64,000 nucleotides of DNA from Tritrichomonas musculus (GCA_039105265.1 JAPFFF010000021.1:558001-622000), one strand, 5' to 3'. Shown: positions 30,531 through 41,603, counted from the stretch's first letter. Numbers and translations are program-made. Notes: a model not told the origin generated them from the sequence alone.

Positions 30531-30716
30531 CTAAAAACTAACAATTAAAAATTAATTTTTAATATTTTATTGTTTCATATTATTTTTTTATTGTTTTCAT
30601 TTGATCTAAATTTTTGTAAATATAATAAAAAAAATACATGACAAGATTTACGGTAATTTTTGCACGTTAAAATTTTTATGGCAAGATTTACGGAAAAAAA
30701 TTTTTACCTATATATT

Positions 30717-31869
30717 ATTATAGCAAATACGGAGAATACAAAACAAAGCATACGAAATACCACGACAAATGCATAAAACGAATTACAAAAATTTAAAAAT
30801 ATCATCTACATCAAGCAGGTTTAAACGAAGGAGATTTTTAAAGACAAATAAAAAACGAATGGATGTTACCAACTAAAGTAGAATAGTTTTTCATATTAAA
30901 AAGTATATCCTATTATGCATCTAATAGATCTGTAATGAAAAAGATCTTCTATCTCTACATTGATTTTTTTCATGTCCTAGATTGAGAAGCTTTTTTAACC
31001 ATATCAGAAAAATCAAAAAATCACTTCATTCATAGTAATTTTAAATAACATTAATTACAACATAGTATAAAAGCATGATTGAAGAACCTCGTAAATTATT
31101 AATAATAATAATATAAGAGTTGAACTTTCTCAATTATGAAAGATCCACTAAAAGTAAATATATTTACTTCTCTTTATAGCCATTCATCAAATTTTAAACT
31201 CCTACCAAATATTAATAAGTGCGATACATTTTTTACATGGTTTATGCTCAGAAAAAGCTGCTTTGAGCTACTGAGATTTTGACTCCGTTTAATAAAATAT
31301 CTCTTCCCAAAAAAAATGCTATTTTCATATAATTGTTCTATTTTTGCAAAAAGGAATTATATAAATTTTGTGATAACTCACAAAATTTTATTTCAATGAA
31401 ATAAAGTATATGGTGAGTGTTCTCTGAATTTATTAGTGAGACATCCAAAAAGTTATGAACATTTCAAGGATTATAAAATTTTCGGGTAAAAATGGTCGTC
31501 ACTTAACTTTTTAATTCAATTTTTGTTTAATATTTTCAATTTTTTCATTAAATTTCAGAATTTTTCTGATAAAAATATAATAACGAGATTTTATACCCAA
31601 ATAAAAGCTTTGAAATTTTAAACCTTTTTCAATTATTTATTTTAAAATTGAAGAAAAAAGTTATGTGATGCCCACTTTTTCATACATCTTTATTTTGAAA
31701 AGATAAAGTTTAATCTAATTGTGGAATAGAATGCTGAGAACAATTGGAATTAATTCATTGAGGGAGAAAGAAGATATGATAATTATTTTTACAAATAATG
31801 GTTGTTCATTGAACAACTTGTTCATTGATCTAATAATTCAAATTCTAATTTTGATGTAAGCCAGAATTT

Positions 31870-31906
<37 letters not shown>

Positions 31907-33004
31907 GAGAGTAATAACAAGCGACTAAACGGAACATTGCATGAAATGTATATTTAAAATTGAGATCGTCTTTTCAATTTTTACACTCGAATTATTAATG
32001 TTCGGTTTTCTACACTTTTCAAATACTTTTATTCTATTAAAAAATAAATAAATATATAATAATATATTTATTATCAATCTAATATATATATTTATAAACT
32101 AAAATAACAATTGTATTAAAAATTATAAATTATAAACAAAAATAAAGCTGTTTTAAATTTTATATAAACGAGCATTAAAAATAATAGTTTAATAAAATTT
32201 CATTCAATTTTATCGAATGTATCTTAATTTTTTTATTAATAATATCTCTATATTCCACCATGTATATTTATATTTGTTTCTTATTTACATGAATAATATT
32301 TCATTATCAAATTTCAATATCTCACTTAACATGCTAAACTCATTGGTGATGAATTTACAATTTTTGATATAATTTTCTATATAAATAAATATAATATAAT
32401 TATATTAGATTTAAGATATACATATATTGTTATAAATCCAAAATTATCCAAATAAATAATTTATATCTTAATATATAAGGCAATGAGATTTTGAATATAT
32501 TTTTTTTTTCATAAATATATGTGTTCACAAAATTGAGATGTTTTCTGAAAATTATTTATCAAATCTCAATTTTGAGAAAAAATATATAAAATTCAAAAAA
32601 ATCACATTTCGCATATATTCAAAAATTCAACTCATATCATTTCATCTTGTTAAAGAACTCTTCTTTGAATAACGTTTCAAACATTATAATATCTATTTTA
32701 AGATTTAGTTTTTTCTTAATTTTTTTTTTATATTTTCAGAAAATTAATCAATTTAATGTTAACATTTTATAGAATTCTATTATTCTTTTGAATGATTAAA
32801 CCATATTGAATTCAATATTTTAACTCAATAATTATTCTATAAAACAGAATAAAACTATTTTACTCATATTATAAATTAAAATATTAATCTATAGGAATAA
32901 TTTCATTTCAAATTATATTCTATTTATAATTGAATTAATGGTAACCAATTATAGAAATAAATCATAGAAATTTTTAACCACCTATAATATATGGAAATAT
33001 AAAA
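30717..33004. other. Wide AT-rich spacer
   Basis: No gene is recognised over 2.3 kb. A run of about 32 T lies at 31872-31903. A degraded inverted pair spans about 31488-31685 (AAATGGTCGTCACTTAACTT against AAAGTGGGCATCACATAACT read on the other strand) and may be an old MITE. Around 32530-32575 AAAATTGAGAT pairs with ATCTCAATTTT. The rest has no visible structure. Confidence 0.45.
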
Positions 33005-34315
33005 ATGAATCGAAGTAGTTGGGAAATTAACCTAGAAGAAATATCGGAAATAAAACCAGAGCACATTCAAAAAGTATGTCAATGTAGGAGAAGAGTCTTT
33101 ACAACTGAAGAAGATCAATTAATTGCTGATTTGGTTTCATCACAAAAATTCAAAAATTGGCACGAAATAGCCCAAAAATTGCATGGCAGAACAGCTCGCC
33201 AGTGCAGAGATAGATGGACAAATTACTTGTCACCTTCAAATAGTTTTGCCCCTTGGACACAGGAAGAAGACGAATTAATTGTTCAAAAAGTCAATGAAAT
33301 TGGCACAAAATGGAGTACAATCGCAAAATATATAAAAGGGAGATCAGATAATACTATCAAAAATAGATGGTATTCTGGCTTAAAAAAGAATTGTGTTATG
33401 GGACAAAATGGCTTATATTCTCTTAAAACATCAAATGTTGACAAGTTTCCTGCTTCTGCTAAAACAACATCAAATTTCAATTCAGCGAAACCGGGCGAGG
33501 GGAAATCTACAATGCGGGTGAAGGCGAGCCCGCAAAAACAAAAAACAAAATTCGCCTACAGCAATCAAACCATCAAGCCTCAGGTGGAATCCCCTCCAAA
33601 ACTACATACCAAACAGCCACCAATAGCACAGGAACCGGAGCATCAGCTCCCCTTTTCACAAGTTCCATCAGAACATTCCCTCAACCCCAAATTTATTCCC
33701 AACAAATGCTCACCGGCTTTATGCCACCCCAAAGAACATGTTTTTCAGTCTCATCCTCAGGATCATACTATTCAATTTCAATGCCAGAAACCTCTTCAAA
33801 TTCAAAAAACTCAGGAACAGTTTTATCAACAAATTCCTCAAGATCAACCAAGGGACACATACCAAGTATCACAACTTTTACAAGCATCTCTCCCATCGAT
33901 ACACCAAACAATGCTTTTCCAACGCAATATAAGCAACCAAGCTCAATATCTCCCCTTAACCATGAAAGTTTCCAATCAAACATTCTTCCCAGAATCTCAA
34001 GCTTCACAAATTCAATTCAAATTGAACATGCCAATTCAGTACTTGAATCCTCAGAATCAAGTGCTTCAACGCCAACCGCAACCACAGTTACAACAACAAC
34101 AGAACCATACCAAACACCAACTACATCAAATACAACAACCCCCACAAAAGCCAAAACAATTTATGCTTCCAGAATTAGAGATGGAAATGGAAATGGAAGC
34201 AGAAGCCGAATCTCAAGCGGAGGACAGCTTCTGGGATCGCCAAATATTCAACCAAGTGAACGATCTGAACAAAGATCCATTCCAAATACCAGAACTGTAC
34301 GGAGAGTGGTTTTGA
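33005..34315 (+). CDS. R2R3 Myb-like transcription factor
   Basis: A 436-residue protein. Two Myb repeats occupy about residues 28-130: R2 with 'FTTEEDQLIADLV...NWHEIAQKLHGRTARQCRDRWTNYL' and R3 with 'PWTQEEDELIVQKVNEIGTKWSTIAKYIKGRSDNTIKNRWY'. These are the trichomonad c-Myb-type DNA-binding repeats, known from regulators that bind promoter elements in Trichomonas. The tail (about 160-436) is rich in Gln, Pro and His, has no fold signature, and ends with an acidic stretch that could activate transcription. The tail DNA is much less AT-rich than its surroundings. A second long frame on the same strand (33706-34332, 208 codons) overlaps it. The ATG at 33005 is the first in frame. Confidence 0.88.
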   Translation: MNRSSWEINLEEISEIKPEHIQKVCQCRRRVFTTEEDQLIADLVSSQKFKNWHEIAQKLHGRTARQCRDRWTNYLSPSNSFAPWTQEEDELIVQKVNEIGTKWSTIAKYIKGRSDNTIKNRWYSGLKKNCVMGQNGLYSLKTSNVDKFPASAKTTSNFNSAKPGEGKSTMRVKASPQKQKTKFAYSNQTIKPQVESPPKLHTKQPPIAQEPEHQLPFSQVPSEHSLNPKFIPNKCSPALCHPKEHVFQSHPQDHTIQFQCQKPLQIQKTQEQFYQQIPQDQPRDTYQVSQLLQASLPSIHQTMLFQRNISNQAQYLPLTMKVSNQTFFPESQASQIQFKLNMPIQYLNPQNQVLQRQPQPQLQQQQNHTKHQLHQIQQPPQKPKQFMLPELEMEMEMEAEAESQAEDSFWDRQIFNQVNDLNKDPFQIPELYGEWF

Positions 34316-34453
34316 AGAAGATTCCACAATAAAGATATATATTTTAGATTCAGTTTCGATTAAAATAAATAAATTTAAGTTCGGTCATTTAAATTTCTTT
34401 TCTTTTTTTTTTTTTTTTTTCATCATAAAATTTTTATAGATTTTGAATAAAAT

Positions 34454-34702
34454 TTGTTCAAATTTATATTTCTAAACAAAAAAGTCATTGTAATCTTTAA
34501 AAACAATCGTGAGGTTGGAGGCATTCTCCAAGGATATGATAAAGATGGTAATATAGTTATAAAAGACTGGTTCGAAACGATTCCATTATGGAATCTCGGC
34601 ACTGCTGTTGTCAGATCTTCTCATATCCGTGCTCTTGATGTTGTTCCTGAAGAAAAAAAATTAAATCAAATTGATAGTTTTTTTAAACAAAATATAATAT
34701 AA
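34454..34702 (+). CDS. Sm-like (LSm) protein frame without an ATG
   Basis: An 82-codon frame that encodes an Sm fold: Sm1-like 'KKVIVIFKNNREVGGILQGYD' with 'GNIVIKD', then Sm2-like 'GTAVVRSSHIRALDVV'. Sm/LSm proteins form rings on snRNAs or mRNAs. The frame contains no Met codon. It opens after an in-frame TAA at 34448 with TTG at 34454, only about 140 bases after the Myb gene, and no ATG occurs in between. A sequence resembling a trichomonad intron 3' end (TCTAAACAAAAAAG, 34471-34484) lies inside the frame, but no upstream exon is visible. Options are a lost start codon (pseudogene or sequence error), a non-AUG start, or a distant exon. Which Sm class it belongs to cannot be said. Confidence 0.6.
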   Translation: MFKFIFLNKKVIVIFKNNREVGGILQGYDKDGNIVIKDWFETIPLWNLGTAVVRSSHIRALDVVPEEKKLNQIDSFFKQNII

Positions 34703-34749
34703 TACATATATAAATATTAAAAAAGAATAACAAGAAATTTCCATGAAAA

Positions 34750-35715
34750 TTAGGAAAATACTGTCGAGGGAAACGCTAATGACTTAAAAAATGGACTTTT
34801 TGTCTCGTTATCAGTGTTACTAGGAAAATTCAACTTAAATTGGAGGGCTGCAGAGCTACCATCTCCAGATTTTATATTAAAACCTTGAAATGCTTGATTA
34901 CTAGATGATTGTAGACTTTTGATACCCGATAAATCAAGTTTTACATTCACTCCATCTTCTTTGGGCTTTATACTATTAGAAAAATCGAGAGCATTTTTTT
35001 TATTATCATCTTTTTGTGATAAATTATAATTAAAACCGCTAGGCTTGAAACCAGTATCAAATACAAAACCAGAACTAATTGGAGTACCGATAATTTTCTT
35101 ATCTTCTGAATTGTTGCCTTTGATTAATGGAAAACCAATATTATTATCATCTTTTTTATTGCTTTCGATATTAATATTTTCTTTTGTCTCGTTTTCTATA
35201 GATTTACTATCATTATCTTTTTTGCTATCATTATCTTTTTTGCTATCATTAAAGATGCTATCACTATTCTTTGATTTATTATCTGATGATATACCGAAAA
35301 AAATTGTGTTGGTAAAATTTGATTTATTTGGATTTTCTTTTATCTCAGGTGAAATTGTTTTTGAGTTGGATTTTGAAACATTTTTTTCTATTAATGGTGA
35401 GCCATTATCTTCTTCTTGTGAATAAGCGGAATGGTCAGAATAGTAACTTGAGTAATAATCGGAATAGTCTGAATAGTAACTTGAGCAATATTCGGAATGG
35501 CCTGAATGTTCTGAATATTGCGAAATATCAGGGGCATCGTTACTAGAAGATTTCGGTAGAGAATCTTCTTGATCAATGGTTTGATACTTATGAATTATTT
35601 TTTTTTGGTGGGATTCTTTACGTGGCTTTTCTGTATAACGAATATCAAAAATGTCATCCTTTATTGGTTTTTTTATTTGGGATGCCCATTCATAAAGTTT
35701 CTCAACCAGGGACAT
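34750..35715 (-). CDS. Low-complexity Ser/Asn/Lys-rich protein
   Basis: A 321-residue protein of unknown function. Residues 1-35 could fold ('LVEKLYEWASQIKKPIKDDIFDIRY'). Residues 60-100 are Tyr/Ser/Asp/His-rich, with a repeated 'YSDYSDYYSS' character. Residues 150-185 repeat 'DSKKDN'. The C-terminal half has scattered FG/GF/FF pairs ('FFGIS', 'SGFVFDTGFKPSGFN', 'FQGFN'), which recalls FG-nucleoporins, but the spacing is irregular and this is only a suggestion. No membrane segment is seen. The ATG at 35715 opens the frame. It is convergent with the Sm-like frame. Confidence 0.65.
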   Translation of the reverse strand: MSLVEKLYEWASQIKKPIKDDIFDIRYTEKPRKESHQKKIIHKYQTIDQEDSLPKSSSNDAPDISQYSEHSGHSEYCSSYYSDYSDYYSSYYSDHSAYSQEEDNGSPLIEKNVSKSNSKTISPEIKENPNKSNFTNTIFFGISSDNKSKNSDSIFNDSKKDNDSKKDNDSKSIENETKENINIESNKKDDNNIGFPLIKGNNSEDKKIIGTPISSGFVFDTGFKPSGFNYNLSQKDDNKKNALDFSNSIKPKEDGVNVKLDLSGIKSLQSSSNQAFQGFNIKSGDGSSAALQFKLNFPSNTDNETKSPFFKSLAFPSTVFS

Positions 35716-37956
35716 TGAATTTTGAATTTGTATGATTTATTTTTCAATTAAACATTCAAAAAGTAGGCTTCTTTTACAATATTTTTAAAAATTCACAAAA
35801 AAATTTTTGCTTTTCCTTGCCATAATTTTAAAGGATTATAAATATTTTTATAACTTTCTTAAGGGTGCACTTTAAACGGTCGCCATGGAAAATATAAATA
35901 TCTTCACATCTATAATGAATTAATTGTCATAAATAGAATATTTATTTGTTATCATTTTTATATTAATTATTAAAAGAGTTTAATGCCAATATATGAAATA
36001 TTACAAAAATAAAATATTCAAATTTCATGTAAAATCAAAAAAATGAAAATCCGCTCTTTAAAAATCTTCATAATCCGATATACATTAACATATTAAAATT
36101 TGAGAGAATAAGGTTTAAATCATACGCCCCTCTATTAAAAAAAAAAGATTTTAAAAAATATTAAAATAGAGCATAGTTAGGTATGAAAAATGCAGGATGA
36201 CTTGAAATATTATTATATAATATAAAATATAAGGAAATAAATATATTCCCTAAATATAAAGATTAAATTGACGTTCAATATAAAAAAAAATATATTTTAA
36301 TTTTTTGAAAAAGAAAAAAAAAATTGATAAGTTTATTTCAAATAAAATTATCAATCCATGATATAAAATTGAATTAAAATTATTTGAAAAAAATTGAAGT
36401 CTAAGAAAATTGATAATGATTTTCTGAGTTGTTTGAATGTTGTAAAATATTTTTAATTGAAAAAAATTGTGAGAAAAAAAGAGATTTCTGAGGAGTATAA
36501 AAAATAAAGTACTCAAAAAATGAATTTAGCAATAAAAAGAAATCCAACGTCACGATTCCAGATTTTTTTATTTATTTCATAATAAGATTTCAAAATAAAA
36601 CTAGTTGATCAGCCTTTTTTTCCAACTTGGGCCTATTGATCAAATGAATGTTCCTTATCATATCTTCATTCATGGAAATATTTAAGAGCAAGCAAACACG
36701 AAATATTATAACTTATTGTTTTTTATCAACATTGCTCCAATCAAGATTTTTTTTAATCATGATATTAGTTATAAAACACTCATTCTTTCATTCACTTTTT
36801 GAATGATTTAAAATTGAATACTTTACCTTATTATGCTCTATTAAAATATAAAATATACTGTTATCTTTTTTTAGAAGGTAATGTTAACCAAAATCAAAAA
36901 CGTACGAAAAATTTTAAAATCGTTGCAAACTTTTTTGTGATGTATAAAAAAAAATTAGATCCAATTTATCATATTTACCATCACTTCAGCGACAAATATC
37001 ACGTTCGTTCTCGTAACACCACACAAAAAAAAAGATATCAAATATTGATGCTGAAAACATTTTTTGATAAAACTTTGTAAATCAGCATATTTTTATATTA
37101 TAATTAGTTTGTTATAATTATGAGAAAATACATTAAGTAGATATTGCTGAGAAGATAAATTTGAAAAAAAGAGTATTTACTTTATAAGTTTTTTTATAGT
37201 TTTTTTAATCAAATGTAATATTGACAAATCGATTTAATATTAATTAAAGTTTTCTTGTGGTATAAAAAAACTATTTTTTGTACTGATGATTGTTGAAATA
37301 TGATTTCAATATGCATGTCAAAAATAATATTTTTAAGCTTACTCTCTTTACATCTCTTCTAAATTTTGCATAACATTAATAAAAAGGTAAAAATTAAACA
37401 AAATATTAAGGCATAAAAGTCTCTATTCACACTTTTTTTTTCCTCTTCTTAAAAAAAAAAAAAAAAAAAATGGGGTGTAATTTTTTAGCACAGTGCTGCA
37501 GCACAGAGAACTTTTTGTATGTATATATGGTCCAGATAAACTTTTTGAGAAATTAAAATTAATATTTTTTAAACAAAATAGCATGACCCCCTATTCATGC
37601 TTTTTTTATTCCTATAAAATAATTTAAAAATATTTGTTTTCTTATTTAATATTGATTTTAACCATTAAATCCTAAATTTTATCAATTTAGGAAGCCCAAC
37701 AAGCCATTTGATTCTCTAAATCAACCATTTTTGAGAAGAATTATTAATCAAATAATAATCTCATTTTTGAAAATTTTCGATTATTTCGTCTTTAACATAT
37801 TCTCTAAATGGCATAAATTAAGAAATCAATAAAAAATACAATGAACTTTTAATCTTTTCTATGTAAAATAAAGCTCGAAAAAATGGATGATTATTTTCTT
37901 CTGAAAAAGTTGTATGTGCTATAAAGAATTCCTCAAAAAAATGAGACATATTTTTA
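35716..37956. other. Wide AT-rich spacer
   Basis: No gene could be supported over 2.2 kb. Present are an A-run at 37451-37470, a perfect 12-bp palindrome GTGCTGCAGCAC (37493-37504) and two diverged copies of a short repeat (37391-37450 and 37560-37612) that ends in CTATTCAYRCTTTTTTT, a third copy of which lies near 55050. Open frames at 36250-36516 (minus) and 36799-37080 (plus, no ATG at its start) look like chance. Confidence 0.45.
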
Positions 37957-40900
37957 ATGATAAGTGAAGATGAATTTGATAAAATTTTTGATATAAGATC
38001 TTCGCTCTCAAGTATAAGTATTGATAATATTGATCAATTTTCGAGAGCAATTGTTGAATCTCCATTCTGCTCGACAGAAGAGAAATTATCAGAACTTTTT
38101 GATATGATCTTTTTATTTGCATCAATAAGACCAAAACAAATACAGGCTTTATGCACATTATCAATGAATATATATTCTGCCAGAGAAGATAATCCAATTT
38201 TGGGGAATGTAAGAAGTATACTTCTTAAAAAATTTCACGCAGTTAAATCTTCAAATACAAATCCATTAACTTCCTGGGGCCATTTTTCATATTTGCATAT
38301 GTGTTTTATTCAGTTTCTCCTCTCAGACGAAGAGATAGTTGAGGAAATCAATAAGTTTGTCGATGATCATCCTGGGTCAAAACATCAAATTCTTTTTATT
38401 TGTTCCTGGTTTCTTCCTGAGATAGAGCGAATCAACCATGATTTATTCAAACAAATTACTCATTCTTTTATACCAAAATCTCCTAAAAATACAGAAGAAG
38501 ATGAATATTTAATTCTTAAGAATTTTTATAAGCCTTCATCAATCGAAAAACTTAAAGCAAATGACTGGTCTTATTATCGAGATTTAATTTCCTCAGCTTA
38601 TGTACCAAATTCTTTAGGGGATGCTATTCGATCAGACAACTTTGAACTTTTCAAAGAACTCTCAAATAAATTTGGCTTTGATGTAAACACTCAATTACAA
38701 CCAAGTTTATTCCTTCAGATTCCTTTTTTACAAGATTCGCCGACGTTAATTCAGGCAGCGGCTTTTTTTGCAAGTGTTAATATCTTCAAATTTCTCATGC
38801 TAAATAATGCTGATCTAAATTTGACTGATAACAAAAAAAGAACTTTGCCTTTTTTTGCTGTTGCAGGTGGTTCTAGCGAAATCATTCGCACATGCCAGCA
38901 ACAGAAATTACCATTTAAATTTTCGACTATATATGCTATTCAATTCCATCATCAAGATGTTTTTAATTGGCTTCTTGATACAATTCCAGATGATTTGACA
39001 CCAGAAATAATTCTACAAGAAGCTTCAAAATGGGGAAACTTGGAGCTAGTTCATGACCTACTCATCAGTAACATGGTTTTTTCATATAGTGATTACAAGT
39101 TTAATGATTTTATACTACGTCTCCGATATCAGAATATATTGACTATATGCTCATTTGATGCCCTTGCTGGTGATTATTCACAAATTCTTGATATTTTGAT
39201 TAAAACAAATAATAAGGAAATCAATCTTAACGATTTTAAAGAAGAAGAAGAAGAGGAAGAAGAAGCTAAAGATGATTTACCACCAAAACGATTATTTAAA
39301 ATACTTCTTAATCGAGAAAATAGGAATCATAGTAGTAATTCTGATAGTGACGATAGTGGAATTGACCATAACTCTGATTATTCAGAAGAAGATGAAGAAA
39401 ACAATATGCATATATTAGGACGAAGATTCAACATTCGTGTAAATGGAATGCCAATTGCAATGAATCAAAACCATCATAATTTTAATTTTTATAAGCCAAA
39501 TTCGATACCATCATATAATCCATTTATATATCGTACTCATCAAGAAAGCCAAGTATTAAAAAAGAAAAAACTAAAAGAACTTCTGTTGGCCGCTTCTGAT
39601 TACAACTCAATCAAATGCCTTGAAATCATATGCAAAGAGCTAAATAATGACGTTTTCTACATCAATAAAAATGGATTTACTCCTCTTCATAATGCTGCAA
39701 AAAATGGGTTCCTTGAGTTTATAAAGCATCTTCTCGAATGCAACCAAAAAGGTATTGAAAGTAATCCGGATTACCAGAAATATGATATAAATGGCTTTTC
39801 TAAATCCTCTGAATCCGAAAATTCTTTGATTAACAATGAAAGTAACAATCAAATTACTCCTCTTTATTTAGCAGTATTACATGGCCACACAGAAGTTGCC
39901 AAATATTTATTAGGAAATGGTGCTTTATTTGGAGAAAAAATTCATAAGCAACATAGTAAAAATGAAGAAGATAATTCAAATACCAACTTTTTAGATGAGC
40001 TCCATATTGCAGCTCGTGAAGGTTATATTCAAATTTTAAAGTTGTTTTTGAACTTGAATCCAGAAGTTAACAATCCAGATCAAAACGGAATTACTCCTTT
40101 ATGTTATGCTTCTCAAAATAACCAAGTCGAATCAGTTAAGCTTCTTCTTTCAACTCCTGGAGTTGATCCAAATAATTCGAATAACCAAAGCAACACATCT
40201 CCTCTCTATATAGCATGCAATTTAGGATATCATAAAATTGTTAAAGAATTTATTGATTATAATAAGAAAATTAAATCAAGCCTAGAAACAAATAATAATA
40301 ATAACGATGATGAAGAATTTACAATTAAACCAACTTTGGTTGATGTTAATCAAGTTTGTGTAAATGGAAGAACACCAATTTTCGCAGCCATTTTTTCGAA
40401 ATCTGTTCGAACAGTTAAAGCTTTACTTGAATCTAATGATATTCAAATAAATCTTCATGAAGATTTAAATGAATCGACACCTATTCACATTGCTTGTGAA
40501 CTAGGTTTGATAGATGTTGTCAAGATTCTTCTTCATTATCCAGGAATTGATTTGAATGTTCGTGATAAATATATGAACACTCCTCTCCATGTTGCTTCAG
40601 ATAGAGGATTTGAGAAAATTGTTAAAAGTCTTTTGTCTATCGAAGATAGTGAAGCAGAAAAAGCTAAAAAATTACAAGAAAAGAAACGAAAACAAGAACT
40701 CAAGCAGAAACGTAAGCAAGCCAAAGAAACAGCACGAACGGACAAAAGTGCTGATAACAATGATGATAATAAAACCGAAGAAGAAGAGGATGATATTGAT
40801 AATCAATTTGATGATCATGATAAGGAAGAAGAAGAGGAAGATAATTATGATAATGAAGAGGAAGAAGAAGAACAAAAAATTGTTAAATTTGCAATTGACA

Positions 40901-41589
40901 TTAATGCAGTTAATAAAGATATGAAAACAGCTCTTCATCTGGCTTCAATGAACGATAAAAGTGACTGTTTGGACTATCTTATTGCATATCAACCAATGGA
41001 AGGATCAGAACCAATAAATGTTAATTGCAAAGATACAGAAGGAAACACTCCACTTATGTATGCTAGTATATATGATAATTACTATAGTGTTTCTCACTTG
41101 CTTCTTGTTGAAGGGATAGACGTTCTTACAGCTAACAATGAAAACTGGACAGCTCTTCATTTTGCTGCTTCAAAGGACAATGATGATGTTATTCAACTTT
41201 TACTAGTTCCAATCAAAAGTATTGAATTAACTAACCAATCTGAACATTCTCTCATCAATGCCAAAACAAATGGAGGCTACACAGCTCTTCATTTGGCAGC
41301 TGCAAAAAAGGCTGAAGCAGCAATGAGAGTCTTACTTGAAGAAGAAAAAGTTGAAATTAATGCAAAATGTAATAATGGAAAAACTCCACTTCATTTTGCA
41401 GCAACTTATGGATTTGTGGTTGGTGTAAAGATGCTCCTTAGTCATATTCCTCAAGTAACAGAAGATAAGGATATTCAAGTTGATGAGGCTTATTTGAAAG
41501 ATGACTTTGGAATGACACCATTAGATTATGCTCGTAAATATAAGAGGGATGCAGTTATCAAACTTTTCGAAGAACGTGCCAAAAAATAG
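37957..41589 (+). CDS. Ankyrin-repeat protein with DUF3447 region
   Basis: A 1210-residue protein. Residues 1-210 are helical. About 215-360 is the DUF3447-type ankyrin-like module common in trichomonads ('NTQLQPSLF', 'TLIQAAAFFASVNIFKFLMLNNADLN'). About 540-1205 holds a dozen or more ankyrin repeats ('GFTPLHNAAKNGFLEFIKHLL', 'GGYTALHLAAAKKAEAAMRVLL', 'GKTPLHFAATYGFVVGVKMLL'). Two acidic inserts (about 428-440 and 945-990) are nearly all Glu/Asp/Lys/Asn. Ankyrin arrays bind proteins, and no partner can be inferred. The ATG at 37957 is the first good start. The stop is followed, after 14 bases, by a run of 46 T. Confidence 0.9.
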   Translation: MISEDEFDKIFDIRSSLSSISIDNIDQFSRAIVESPFCSTEEKLSELFDMIFLFASIRPKQIQALCTLSMNIYSAREDNPILGNVRSILLKKFHAVKSSNTNPLTSWGHFSYLHMCFIQFLLSDEEIVEEINKFVDDHPGSKHQILFICSWFLPEIERINHDLFKQITHSFIPKSPKNTEEDEYLILKNFYKPSSIEKLKANDWSYYRDLISSAYVPNSLGDAIRSDNFELFKELSNKFGFDVNTQLQPSLFLQIPFLQDSPTLIQAAAFFASVNIFKFLMLNNADLNLTDNKKRTLPFFAVAGGSSEIIRTCQQQKLPFKFSTIYAIQFHHQDVFNWLLDTIPDDLTPEIILQEASKWGNLELVHDLLISNMVFSYSDYKFNDFILRLRYQNILTICSFDALAGDYSQILDILIKTNNKEINLNDFKEEEEEEEEAKDDLPPKRLFKILLNRENRNHSSNSDSDDSGIDHNSDYSEEDEENNMHILGRRFNIRVNGMPIAMNQNHHNFNFYKPNSIPSYNPFIYRTHQESQVLKKKKLKELLLAASDYNSIKCLEIICKELNNDVFYINKNGFTPLHNAAKNGFLEFIKHLLECNQKGIESNPDYQKYDINGFSKSSESENSLINNESNNQITPLYLAVLHGHTEVAKYLLGNGALFGEKIHKQHSKNEEDNSNTNFLDELHIAAREGYIQILKLFLNLNPEVNNPDQNGITPLCYASQNNQVESVKLLLSTPGVDPNNSNNQSNTSPLYIACNLGYHKIVKEFIDYNKKIKSSLETNNNNNDDEEFTIKPTLVDVNQVCVNGRTPIFAAIFSKSVRTVKALLESNDIQINLHEDLNESTPIHIACELGLIDVVKILLHYPGIDLNVRDKYMNTPLHVASDRGFEKIVKSLLSIEDSEAEKAKKLQEKKRKQELKQKRKQAKETARTDKSADNNDDNKTEEEEDDIDNQFDDHDKEEEEEDNYDNEEEEEEQKIVKFAIDINAVNKDMKTALHLASMNDKSDCLDYLIAYQPMEGSEPINVNCKDTEGNTPLMYASIYDNYYSVSHLLLVEGIDVLTANNENWTALHFAASKDNDDVIQLLLVPIKSIELTNQSEHSLINAKTNGGYTALHLAAAKKAEAAMRVLLEEEKVEINAKCNNGKTPLHFAATYGFVVGVKMLLSHIPQVTEDKDIQVDEAYLKDDFGMTPLDYARKYKRDAVIKLFEERAKK

Positions 41590-41602
41590 TTGATTGATAA
41601 AT

Positions 41603-41603
<1 letters not shown>

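Larger units (their letters stand above)
27277..30716 (+). mobile_element. Mutator-like (MULE) DNA transposon that looks complete
   Basis: The element proper runs from 27285 to 30708 (about 3.4 kb). Its ends are inverted repeats: GGTAAATGTTGATTTCCG at the left and, reading inward from 30708, GGTAAAAATTTTTTTCCG, both followed by TAAATNTTGNCA. About 24 of the first 29 positions agree. TATATATT lies directly outside both ends (27277-27284 and 30709-30716), an 8-bp target duplication that fits MULEs but is AT-rich and could partly be chance. Inside are a 119-bp tandem array (27483-28455) and one intact transposase gene. Near the right end CAAGATTTACGG is repeated directly (about 30641 and 30682). 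The intact frame suggests a young insertion. Confidence 0.82.

Noticed and set aside
31488-31685. Degraded inverted repeat
   Set aside because: The arms match only in part and no target duplication could be defined, so it is mentioned only in the spacer entry.
36799-37080. 93-codon plus-strand frame
   Set aside because: It opens at TTG, has no recognised domain and lies in a spacer.
37493-37504. Perfect palindrome GTGCTGCAGCAC
   Set aside because: A single 12-bp palindrome with no partner or context that suggests a function.
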